DNA of 64,000 bases from Alkalimonas collagenimarina (GTDB lineage: Bacteria; Pseudomonadota; Gammaproteobacteria; Enterobacterales; Alteromonadaceae), in the NCBI RefSeq assembly GCF_030717845.1, contig NZ_JAUZVZ010000001.1, positions 124,001 to 188,000 of the forward strand. The letters run 5' to 3'. This document shows, piece after piece, positions 26,734-33,239 of this stretch (within the stretch, counting starts at the first letter, position 1; each line of letters begins with the position of its first letter). Both the position numbers and the translations under genes were made by a program. A model generated the notes under the pieces. The model saw nothing but the letters and a program-made list of their open reading frames with translations. It did not search any database and was not told the origin of the DNA.

Positions 26734-27795
26734 ATGACCATGACTGAGTTAAATGAACTGCTGGATTTGCTGAAAATATTGATCCGCGAGCCCAGTGTGG
26801 TGGGCGCAGAACATAGTTTTTTCAGGGTGCTGCAACGGGAACTGGAGGAGCGCGGCGCGCAGGTTACCTGGTATGAAGGCGTACTGGTAGCACAGGGCAA
26901 TGCACCCTTCAGCACCATGTTTTCTGCTCATATTGATCGCCACGGCCTTGTCTGCACTGGTCCCGATGAATTTCAGTATGCTGCTTTTGTGGCAGGAAAC
27001 CGCTCCGATTTGCTGGGAAACTCCGTATCCGAGCAGTTGATCAATAAAATTGTTGATCGCTTTGATACTACGCCAGTGATGGCTTATGAGCCCTGGTCCG
27101 GTGCATACCGCGGTAGCGGTAAAATTGCTTCAAGTTATGTCTGTGAGCGGCGTAACAACCTGATTTTCACCCTTGAGGGAATGTCGCATTTGGTCGCAGG
27201 CACGCCGGTGGCTTTCGCCGACAAACTCAGAATTAATGCTGACAGCATTAGTGGTCAACTCGATAACGTGCTAACTGCGGCCTATTTGGTGCACTTGTTC
27301 AGTTTAGGTTTTCAGGGCACCGCCTTTTTTACGGCACAGGAAGAGGCAGGTAAGAGCTGGCGCTATCTGCTGGAATGGTTCCGGCGCTTTGGTAACACCA
27401 CGAACCGGCTGGTCGTGGTGGATACCAGCCCCTACCCGGACAGAAACGAGGCAGATCGCCAGCAACTGGTGTTGCGACACAAAGATGCCAATGCCAGTTT
27501 CGATGCGCAACTGACCAACACACTGGCCGGTTTGTGCCAGGCATCAGGGGTTAGTTACAGCTACAAGGATGAATACATTGAACAGAAAAATGCGTTGTTA
27601 TCCCCTGGACAATCTCCTCAGTCACTTGGCAGTACCGAAATGGGCAGGATTATCGCCGCCTCAGCGGGCGCAGTAACCGGTACCACACTACAAATCCCCA
27701 CCACCGGCTACCATACCATGGAAGAAACAGCGTCACTGACCTCCTGCGAGGCATTTCTGACACTGCTTAAGCGTCTGGCAGGTCTGGTTTCGTGA
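26734..27795 (+). CDS. M42/M20-type zinc aminopeptidase family protein
   Basis: About 353 residues. SAHIDRHG carries the first zinc-ligand pair; SGQLDNVLTA the bridging Asp; AQEEAGKS the catalytic Glu pair; VVVDTSPYP another ligand; and TGYHTMEETAS the C-terminal His. This ligand order is that of co-catalytic zinc peptidases of the M42/M18/M20 clan. ATG at 26734 (or 26740) is preferred over the upstream TTG at 26686, although no strong ribosome site is visible. G+C content is close to core genes, in contrast to the preceding 12 kb. Probably degrades peptides in the cytoplasm. Confidence 0.78.
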   Translation: MTMTELNELLDLLKILIREPSVVGAEHSFFRVLQRELEERGAQVTWYEGVLVAQGNAPFSTMFSAHIDRHGLVCTGPDEFQYAAFVAGNRSDLLGNSVSEQLINKIVDRFDTTPVMAYEPWSGAYRGSGKIASSYVCERRNNLIFTLEGMSHLVAGTPVAFADKLRINADSISGQLDNVLTAAYLVHLFSLGFQGTAFFTAQEEAGKSWRYLLEWFRRFGNTTNRLVVVDTSPYPDRNEADRQQLVLRHKDANASFDAQLTNTLAGLCQASGVSYSYKDEYIEQKNALLSPGQSPQSLGSTEMGRIIAASAGAVTGTTLQIPTTGYHTMEETASLTSCEAFLTLLKRLAGLVS

Positions 27796-27843
27796 ATTTC
27801 TGACCATATGAGTCTGGCTGGTGGAGCGCTTGCGCGCAGAAGC

Positions 27844-27891
27844 TGCTAACAAGCCACCGAAAAGTGATACCGTAAGCGGCGCACGTTAAAT
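27844..27891 (+). repeat. Possible remnant attC-like site
   Basis: TGCTAAC on the left and GTTAAAT on the right around 34 bases containing weakly complementary GCCACCG / AAGCGGCGC. At 48 bases it is too short for a functional site; listed because it lies between two genes, as a cassette boundary would. Confidence 0.25.
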
Positions 27892-27916
27892 CGAAGCGAC
27901 AAAATGGGGGTTCCCC

Positions 27917-28612
27917 TTGAAAACAATAGGCCTAATAGGCGGAATGAGCTGGGAGTCAACCCAGACTTATTACCGACTGATTAACCAGAAAGTAAGAGAT
28001 AAACTTGGTGGGCTTCATTCGGCAAAGCTCGTTCTTTATAGCGTGGATTTTACCGAGATTGAGGCGTTGCAGCATCAGGGGGATTGGCAGGCAACTGGGG
28101 AAATATTGGGATCAGCTGCCCAGTCGGTTGAATCGGCAGGCGCAGAGTTTCTGGTTCTTTGTACGAACACGATGCATAAAGTCGCCTCCCAAATTGAACG
28201 CTCAGTAAAGGTCCCTCTGCTTCACATCGCTGATGCCACGGCCAACGTACTCAAACAGGATGGAGTAACCAGTGTGGGGCTGCTGGGGACACGATTCACT
28301 ATGGAGCAGACGTTTTACCTTGGTCGTCTCCAGGAGCATGGTATCGGGGTGATTGTGCCAGATGAGTCCCAAAGGGAGCTTGTTCATTCCGTGATTTACA
28401 ATGAGTTGTGCCAAGGTATGGTCAAGTCTGACTCAAAAAGTGAGTACCTGGATGTTGTAGCATCATTGGCTGAACGCGGCGCACAAGGTGTAATTTTGGG
28501 ATGCACGGAAATTGGTCTTTTGATTCAGAGCTCAGATACAGAGGTCAAACTGTATGACACTACAGAAATACATGCCGAGCAGGCCGTTCAGTATGCCTTG
28601 GGCAGGATTTAA
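27917..28612 (+). CDS. Aspartate/glutamate racemase family protein
   Basis: 231 residues. MKTIGLIGGMSWESTQTYY is the classical opening; the two catalytic cysteines lie in LVLCTNTMHK (about residue 83) and ILGCTEIGLL (about 196). Homologous to E. coli YgeA, a broad-specificity amino acid racemase. The start is TTG at 27917 with GGGGG shortly upstream; the nearby ATG at 27904 is out of frame. Followed 30 bases later by an ACT-domain gene. Confidence 0.88.
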   Translation: MKTIGLIGGMSWESTQTYYRLINQKVRDKLGGLHSAKLVLYSVDFTEIEALQHQGDWQATGEILGSAAQSVESAGAEFLVLCTNTMHKVASQIERSVKVPLLHIADATANVLKQDGVTSVGLLGTRFTMEQTFYLGRLQEHGIGVIVPDESQRELVHSVIYNELCQGMVKSDSKSEYLDVVASLAERGAQGVILGCTEIGLLIQSSDTEVKLYDTTEIHAEQAVQYALGRI

Positions 28613-28642
28613 CCCGGGGCTTTGTATAAGGAAATACTATAG

Positions 28643-29053
28643 ATGTCAGGTATTACAGATTTAGACGAACTACTGCGTTCAATCAGCCCAACGTTGGTTG
28701 AAGCTGAATTTGTTTTTTGTACGGTTTCAGGCGCACTCAAGGATTATGTTGATTTAGATCCGGTTGCTACCTTCATTGAGCCTGAAGGCTTAACCCTTGT
28801 CATCGAAAAGTCAGTCGCTGAGAGGTCTGGTTTATCGTTTGAAGGCTCCTATAGTCAAATTACGCTAACCGTTCATTCTAGTCTGGAAGCCGTTGGTTTG
28901 ACAGCCGCTGTAGCAAGCAAGTTGGCTGCAAAGGGCATTAGTGCGAATGTCATCGCAGCTTATTATCATGATCATATCTTTGTTCAAACTAGCAAAGCAG
29001 CAGCGGCTTTATCCGCGTTAAAAGAGTTAATGATTGGGGTAAGAGCAAAATAA
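28643..29053 (+). CDS. ACT-domain protein (COG3602-like), C-terminus altered
   Basis: 136 residues: an N-part FVFCTVSG..VATFIEPEGLTLVIEKSVAE and a C-part TLTVHSSLEAVGLTAAVASKLAAKGISANVIAAYYHDHIFV, which together match the small two-ACT-like domain family COG3602. Probably a ligand-binding regulator of amino acid metabolism; neighbouring racemase fits. The last codons (IGVRAK and the stop) are formed by the left terminus of a transposase remnant beginning at 29036, so the original C-terminus has been replaced by a few residues. Confidence 0.75.
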   Translation: MSGITDLDELLRSISPTLVEAEFVFCTVSGALKDYVDLDPVATFIEPEGLTLVIEKSVAERSGLSFEGSYSQITLTVHSSLEAVGLTAAVASKLAAKGISANVIAAYYHDHIFVQTSKAAAALSALKELMIGVRAK

Positions 29054-29128
29054 AATAGGCTACTTACACAAGTTATCGATCCCCGAAGGGCTTCGCTTTG
29101 GCACGGCTTCCCGAGTTCATCTGGCTAG
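29036..29128 (+). mobile_element. REP-associated transposase element, left-end fragment
   Basis: GGGGTAAGAGCAAAATAAAA is a slightly changed copy of the left terminus, followed by the shared leader (ATCGATCCCCGAAGGGCTTC) and a transposase start in which ATG has become TTG (frame ARLPEFIWL, then stop). Right part missing. Confidence 0.7.
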
Positions 29129-29202
29129 ATTGGCTATCATAAAAAATGATTGAAGGGAAAATCCAGCGTGTGACAGAAGGGGGTTTTCAAATTACAAAGC
29201 TG

Positions 29203-29475
29203 CTAGGGCTGATCGTAGTGACCACCAATAGCGAAGATATAAATGAATTTTTCATCGAATCGATATATTAAACGATCTTTCTGTGATATCCGCTTAGACC
29301 ATAGGCCAGATAGGTTGTGCTTTAGTGGTTCAGGCTTTCCTAAACCTGAAGCTGGGTCGTTTGAACGCAGCATTTCCTTGAGCAATTTGCACAAAGCCTT
29401 GTGCAACCGTTTGTCCTTTTCGCGCATAGCTTCATACGCTTCCCAGGTATTACCTTCAAATACCAGTGATCTCAT
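29203..29475 (-). CDS. yoeB: Toxin YoeB (Txe/YoeB family mRNA interferase)
   Basis: 90 residues. Matches E. coli YoeB across GKPEPLKHNLSGLWSKRISQKDRLIYRF and ends in GGHYDQP, with the conserved C-terminal His-Tyr of the active site. Ribosome-dependent mRNA cleavage. Overlaps the antitoxin gene upstream by 20 bases, so the toxin is translated only behind the antitoxin. Confidence 0.93.
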   Translation of the reverse strand: MRSLVFEGNTWEAYEAMREKDKRLHKALCKLLKEMLRSNDPASGLGKPEPLKHNLSGLWSKRISQKDRLIYRFDEKFIYIFAIGGHYDQP

Positions 29476-29728
29476 TCATCTGCTCTTCAGTTGGTATATA
29501 GCCTTCACTACGGTTGTGGGTTTCAAGAGAGTGGGCAATCTGCTGCATGAGGCTCTTGCTTTGGAGAACATGAAGGGTTTCCTGTTCTCGCTCCCAGTCG
29601 TCGGCACTCATAACAACAAAAGCCTCACCGGCTCGACGAGTTACCTTGAGCGGTTCATGCCTGTTAACAACTTGTTCTACAACGCTCTTAAGGTTGTCTC
29701 TAAATTTGTTTACACTGATTGTATCCAT
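29456..29728 (-). CDS. yefM: Antitoxin YefM (Phd/YefM family)
   Basis: 90 residues starting MDTISVNKFRDNLKSVVEQV; the segment EPLKVTRRAGEAFVVMSADDWERE is typical of Phd/YefM DNA-binding domains, and the acidic C-terminus binds toxin. I use the ATG at 29728 instead of the frame's earlier start at 29794, because the promoter and operator lie between them. First gene of yefM-yoeB. Confidence 0.92.
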   Translation of the reverse strand: MDTISVNKFRDNLKSVVEQVVNRHEPLKVTRRAGEAFVVMSADDWEREQETLHVLQSKSLMQQIAHSLETHNRSEGYIPTEEQMNEITGI

Positions 29729-29741
29729 AATGGCACCTTGA

Positions 29742-29767
29742 TGTACGGAGTTTCCGTACAAGTATAC
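29742..29767 (-). promoter_or_regulatory. yefM-yoeB operator and -10 element
   Basis: A perfect palindrome TGTACGGAGTTTCCGTACA (29742-29760; 8-base arms, 3-base centre) lies 13 bases upstream of yefM, directly next to a TATACT -10 element (29762-29767, minus strand). The TGTAC core agrees with known YefM operators. Autoregulation is inferred. Confidence 0.75.
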
Positions 29768-29891
29768 GGTAAAAGCCCTGACAAGGCCAAGCACGGCGAC
29801 GCCTTTTTCGTTTCGGCTTTGCGTTCACTACAAAGCCGCTCGTGTTGGCGGCATTGAATTACTTAGGTAAAAACTCCACGTACTAATTATT

Positions 29892-29990
29892 GGGGGCAGA
29901 TCAAAATAAAATAGGTTAAATTTACTTCAGATCTTGATCCCCGAAAGGCTACGCTATGGCAGGGCTTCCCCGAGTGCATCTGGTTGGTTA
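29892..29990 (+). mobile_element. REP-associated transposase element, left-end fragment
   Basis: GGGGGCAGATCAAAATAAAA, then leader GATCCCCGAAAGGCTACGCT and ATGGCAGGGCTTCCCCGAGT reading MAGLPRVHLVG then stop. Left end of the same family; the rest is gone. Confidence 0.78.
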
Positions 29991-30016
29991 ATCGCTTGGT
30001 ATACATGACCACGTAG

Positions 30017-30397
30017 CTAGGCTGGCCAACCTCCGATAATCTCTACAACCATTAAAAAAAGTGCCAAGAGGAGATTGCCTGCAAGGCTGGATAACAACCA
30101 GAACGATAGCAACCACTGAATAGGAGTAGCTGTTTTTCGTACCTCATTCATGCCTTGAACAAAACTACGGTTCCTCTCTTTTTCCCAATGTGTAAAAGGA
30201 ATCACCGCTGCCATCGCATATACCCCGCTTCGAAAAGGCCAAATTGCCCAGTTAGTTATATAGTCTTGGCTTTGAACTCGTAGTCTTCGTTGGATAGGTA
30301 AAGTTACGAACAAGGTAACAATTGGATAGGCAATAATCATTGAGGTCACAACACCAGCCAGTAAGATTGCGAACCAGAAAGGCATTTCTGATTCCAT
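30017..30397 (-). CDS. Hypothetical small membrane protein, tandem paralogue A
   Basis: 126 residues. A hydrophobic N-terminal helix (about 6-30), motif PIQRRLRVQSQDYITNWAIWPF, VIPFTHWEKERNRSF, and a C-terminal helix (about 96-118). Homologous throughout to the next gene upstream (shared PIQR.L....QDYI..W.IWPF, FxxW..ERNR.F, TP.QW.LS.WL). No known family recognised. The two genes are 28 bases apart on the same strand and clearly arose by tandem duplication. Confidence 0.6.
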   Translation of the reverse strand: MESEMPFWFAILLAGVVTSMIIAYPIVTLFVTLPIQRRLRVQSQDYITNWAIWPFRSGVYAMAAVIPFTHWEKERNRSFVQGMNEVRKTATPIQWLLSFWLLSSLAGNLLLALFLMVVEIIGGWPA

Positions 30398-30425
30398 TAG
30401 CGGCGGTTGAGGATATTGGCAGAAA

Positions 30426-30806
30426 TCACCATGAGTAGCCCAACAAATTCATTACGCTATACCCCACCAAGCCGAATATTACTGCACTATAAAGGCTCAC
30501 TTCAAGCCAAAGTGATAACCACCACTGCAAGGGGGTTGCTGCTTGCCGTACTGGCTGCAAGGCATCAATAAAGTGACGATTTCGTTCATTGCGCCAGCGC
30601 TCAAACGGTACTACGATTGCCATGGCATAAACAGGACTTTGAAATGGCCATATTACCCAATCGCTAATATAATCTTGTTTTGTGGGTTTCAACTGGCGTT
30701 GAATCGGACGAGTAACAAACACGGCTACAACAGGATAGGCAACAAAGCAGGAAAGCCATAAGCCTACAAAAAAAAATACAAACCAGTCCTGTGCTGATAG
30801 GCTCAT
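30426..30806 (-). CDS. Hypothetical small membrane protein, tandem paralogue B
   Basis: 126 residues, same length as its neighbour. N-terminal helix at about 8-30, then PIQRQLKPTKQDYISDWVIWPF, VVPFERWRNERNRHF and a C-terminal helix. The conserved WPF and ERNR blocks between two membrane segments suggest a cytoplasmic loop with a defined fold. Likely first gene of a two-gene unit; function unknown. Confidence 0.6.
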   Translation of the reverse strand: MSLSAQDWFVFFFVGLWLSCFVAYPVVAVFVTRPIQRQLKPTKQDYISDWVIWPFQSPVYAMAIVVPFERWRNERNRHFIDALQPVRQAATPLQWWLSLWLEVSLYSAVIFGLVGYSVMNLLGYSW

Positions 30807-31006
30807 TAGCGTCGGCCTCTTATACGGTCATATGCGTAGCCAGTAACTCAGGTTGGGATGCAAAAAACTCGTGAGCTCGTTCAGTGGTTTTGGGAAAGTA
30901 AATGTCCGTCATCTGCATATCCTTATCAGATCGGTTAAAGTGTCGAAATTTTACCAAAAAAACATTTTTTATACAATTGCTTTTTAAATGTCATAAAATA
31001 AACTAC

Positions 31007-31040
31007 TGGGTCAGATCAAAATCAAATAGGCTGAACTTAC
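31007..31040 (+). mobile_element. REP-associated transposase element, short left-end fragment
   Basis: TGGGTCAGATCAAAATCAAA followed by TAGGCTGAACTTACATC, the first 34 or so bases of the element family, then unrelated sequence. Confidence 0.6.
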
Positions 31041-31042
31041 AT

Positions 31043-31144
31043 CTGGCTGAGTTGCAACAAGATCTCGAACAACAGAAAGAGAGCAGTCATGATAATGCGG
31101 CTGTAGTAGTGGCTAAAAAACTCGGCGCTTTATTTCCATGTTAA
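31043..31144 (+). pseudogene. 3' remnant of an unknown gene
   Basis: Directly after the transposase fragment, 33 codons read LAELQQDLEQQKESSHDNAA and on to AKKLGALFPC, then TAA. The composition is protein-like with a coiled-coil tendency, but there is no start. Probably the C-terminus of a gene destroyed by insertion or deletion at the element's border. Confidence 0.4.
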
Positions 31145-31174
31145 TCATTATGAGGGTAATAATCCCAATAGTTG

Positions 31175-31262
31175 ATGTACGCCTGACCAACCCCGGAAGC
31201 ATATCGTTAAGTCAGGTTTGTAAGCAAAGCATAATAGCCTCAGCCAGCGTGCTGGGATTTTA
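31175..31262 (+). pseudogene. Third, decayed copy of the gcvP 3' tail and terminator
   Basis: Aligning 40 bases up to and including the stop TATCGTTAA with gcvP gives 32 identities by eye. The following GTCAGGTTTGTAAGCAAAGC matches the gcvP downstream sequence and CAGCCAGCGTGCTGGGATTTT the terminator. Unlike copy 2, its differences change the encoded residues, so it is an old, unconstrained remnant. Confidence 0.82.
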
Positions 31263-31286
31263 TGCATTGGTACTGACTTTGCTTTT

Positions 31287-31301
31287 TATCGATTATCGAT
31301 A
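31287..31301 (+). promoter_or_regulatory. Probable higBA operator
   Basis: Palindrome TATCGA-TTA-TCGATA centred 19 bases upstream of higB, within an A+T-rich promoter-like stretch (TATGAT follows at 31302). Position fits HigA autoregulation. Confidence 0.55.
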
Positions 31302-31312
31302 TATGATTAATT

Positions 31313-31591
31313 ATGTTCAAAAGTTTTAAATGCGCAGAAACGCAGCAGCTTTTTGAAACCGGAAAAACCAGCCGGTGGTCTGCTATTGCAAAGGTTGCCA
31401 CCAGAAAGCTAACTCAGCTGGATGCAGCGACCAGCCTGGAGTTTTTACGCAGCCCACCGGGCAACCGACTGGAGTTGCTAAAAGGCAACAGGGCGGGGCA
31501 ATATAGCATTCGTATGAACGATCAGTGGCGCTTGTGCTTTCGTTGGCAAGACAGCAATGTATGGGATCTTGAGATTGTGGATTATCATTAA
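31313..31591 (+). CDS. higB: Toxin HigB (RelE superfamily)
   Basis: 92 residues. PPGNRLELLKGNRAGQYSIRMNDQWRLCFRW is the HigB/RelE core with the Arg residues used for ribosome-dependent mRNA cleavage. Toxin first, antitoxin second, the usual order for higBA. It starts 51 bases after the third gcvP tail. Confidence 0.9.
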   Translation: MFKSFKCAETQQLFETGKTSRWSAIAKVATRKLTQLDAATSLEFLRSPPGNRLELLKGNRAGQYSIRMNDQWRLCFRWQDSNVWDLEIVDYH

Positions 31592-31602
31592 CAGGGGGAG
31601 TT

Positions 31603-31902
31603 ATGTTTAAAAATGGCATGCGTGCAGTACACCCTGGTGAGGTATTGCGCGAAGATTATCTGGAACCACTCAATATGAGTGCTAATGCCCTGGCACAGGC
31701 GCTTCGGGTGACACCGGCACGGATCAATGAAATCGTGCGCGAGAAGCGCGGGATCACAGCCGACACCGCACTGCGGCTGGCTCGCTATTTTGGCGGTGAT
31801 GCACAAAGCTGGCTCAATTTGCAGGCAATCTATGATCTGAAACGAGCTGAGCAAGAAAATGGTGAGAAAATAAACAGAGATATTTCACCGCATGAGGCTT
31901 AA
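31603..31902 (+). CDS. higA: Antitoxin HigA (XRE-type)
   Basis: 99 residues. VHPGEVLREDYLEPLNMSANALAQALRVTPARINEIVREKRGITADTALRLARYFG is the HigA/VapI helix-turn-helix domain (recognition helix near TPARINEIV). 11 bases behind higB with GGGGGAG as ribosome site. Neutralises HigB and represses the operon. Confidence 0.92.
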   Translation: MFKNGMRAVHPGEVLREDYLEPLNMSANALAQALRVTPARINEIVREKRGITADTALRLARYFGGDAQSWLNLQAIYDLKRAEQENGEKINRDISPHEA

Positions 31903-31974
31903 AGCAAGTTTCTACTGGTTACGATAATGGCCGGCATTGCGCCTGCGTTTATCCGGTAACTATTGGGGTCAGAT

Positions 31975-32049
31975 CAAAGTAAAATAGGCTACTTTACATC
32001 AGATCTCGGTCCCCGAAAGGCTACGCTCTGGCATGACCTCTCCAAGCGC
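31975..32049 (+). mobile_element. REP-associated transposase element, left-end fragment
   Basis: GGGGTCAGATCAAAGTAAAA, then leader GGTCCCCGAAAGGCTACGCT and CTGGCATGACCTCTCC, a mutated transposase start; breaks off before the GVPEHII segment. Confidence 0.72.
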
Positions 32050-32160
32050 TTTGCGTTATGTGTTTTTCAAAGGAACCTGATTACTTTATGTTTATGCGCA
32101 ACTTTCTATAGCTTCGGACGTTAAACGCTCGACGACCATCTTGTCTGAATGTCAATGAGA

Positions 32161-32190
32161 GTATATGATTCGTATATACATCGTATATTA
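32161..32190 (+). promoter_or_regulatory. Probable operator of the parD-like/map pair
   Basis: Palindrome GTATATGATTCGTATATAC (32161-32179) followed by another TCGTATAT (32181-32188), ending 11 bases before the ParD-like gene. Repeated A+T-rich half-sites are typical of antitoxin-controlled promoters. Confidence 0.5.
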
Positions 32191-32200
32191 AGGTTCAGGT

Positions 32201-32407
32201 ATGGGAATTGTTAAAATTGACGACGAGTTACATGACGAAATTCGTAAAGCAAGCTCAGTCATGGTTCGCTCTATAAATGCACAAGCTGAGTTTTGGATAA
32301 AAATTGGCATGCTTGCGGAGGCTAATCCAAATATGTCGTTTGCTGAAATCATGGGCGAGCAAATGAAGCTGGCCGATATTGACATAAGGAAGGCGGTCGG
32401 TGGCTAA
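32201..32407 (+). CDS. ParD-like antitoxin family protein
   Basis: 68 residues: MGIVKIDDELHDEIRKASSVMVRSINAQAEFWIKIGMLAE, a ribbon-helix-helix-like N-part in which R-S-I-N-A-Q-A-E-F-W is the family hallmark of ParD-like proteins (PF11903). In databases this family is often next to a type I methionine aminopeptidase, as here. Its stop overlaps the next gene by eight bases. Predicted to bind the operator upstream and/or the partner protein. Confidence 0.8.
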   Translation: MGIVKIDDELHDEIRKASSVMVRSINAQAEFWIKIGMLAEANPNMSFAEIMGEQMKLADIDIRKAVGG

Positions 32408-33173
32408 TGTAGAAAGGAAAAGTGCTGACGAATTAAGTGTGATGCGTGAATCCGGACGTCTACTTGCATCAGTTTTCGACTATCTTGATAACGTTGTCAA
32501 GGCTGGTGTATCTACGATGGATATCAACAATTTGGCTGAGAGATACATTACTGACCAGTTAAATGCCCGCCCCGCCAGCAAGGGGCAATATGGGTATCAA
32601 TATGTCCTGAACAGCTCTGTAAACCATGTTGTATGCCACGGTATTCCATCGTCCACTCAACTATTGAAATCCGGTGATATCGTCAATCTTGATATCACGT
32701 TAGAAAAAGGTGGGTTCATCACCGACTCCAGTAAGATGTATATGATCGGCGATGTAACTCCAATGGCCAGACGGTTGGTTGAAACCACCTATGAGGCAAT
32801 GTTGGAAGGGATTCGGAGTGTAAAACCCGGCGCAACACTTGGTGATATTGGTTATGCCATTCAGAGGCATGCGGAGAAGAACGGTTATTCCGTTGTTCGC
32901 GAGTATTGTGGTCATGGGATTGGTCGGGAAATGCATGAAGAGCCTCAAGTTTTGCATTATGGCCAAAAAGGGAAAGGTCTCACTCTGCAAGAAGGGATGG
33001 TGTTCACAATAGAGCCGATGATCAATCAAGGGAAGGCCAAGGTTAAGTTAAAAAAAGACGGGTGGACCGTTGTCACCGCTGACAAAAAGTTATCCGCTCA
33101 GTGGGAGCATACGGTTGCGGTTACCCCGACCGGTTATGAGGTGCTTACACTCAGGGCTGATGAGCATATTTAA
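32400..33173 (+). CDS. map: Type I methionine aminopeptidase (accessory copy, paired with ParD-like protein)
   Basis: 257 residues. All metal ligands are present: VCHGIPS (His), LDITLEKGGFITDSSKM (two Asp), GHGIGREMHEEPQVLHYG (His), FTIEPMIN (Glu), QWEHTVAV (Glu). So the enzyme should remove N-terminal methionine. Start MANVERKSADELSVMRESG lies inside the ParD-like stop region. The housekeeping map gene of gammaproteobacteria is normally next to rpsB, so this is probably a second copy. Its coupling to an antitoxin-like gene suggests a selfish or conditional role. Confidence 0.9.
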   Translation: MANVERKSADELSVMRESGRLLASVFDYLDNVVKAGVSTMDINNLAERYITDQLNARPASKGQYGYQYVLNSSVNHVVCHGIPSSTQLLKSGDIVNLDITLEKGGFITDSSKMYMIGDVTPMARRLVETTYEAMLEGIRSVKPGATLGDIGYAIQRHAEKNGYSVVREYCGHGIGREMHEEPQVLHYGQKGKGLTLQEGMVFTIEPMINQGKAKVKLKKDGWTVVTADKKLSAQWEHTVAVTPTGYEVLTLRADEHI

Positions 33174-33239
33174 CAATCGTCATTACTGGTGACATAACTC
33201 TATGCCGGTTTTTTTATGTTTTGCTACAGATTCTGTTAA

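Noticed and set aside
29146-29271. 41-codon plus-strand frame overlapping the yoeB end
   Set aside because: It lies antisense to the toxin gene, without ribosome site or recognisable content; probably chance.
14881-31262. Prophage or ICE
   Set aside because: No integrase, terminase, capsid, relaxase or type IV secretion gene was found; the content is cassette-like and defence-like only.
32100-32130. GTTAAAC at 32120 as the right end of an attC site
   Set aside because: The simple-site motif fits, but no left simple site or complementary arm was found within 150 bases.
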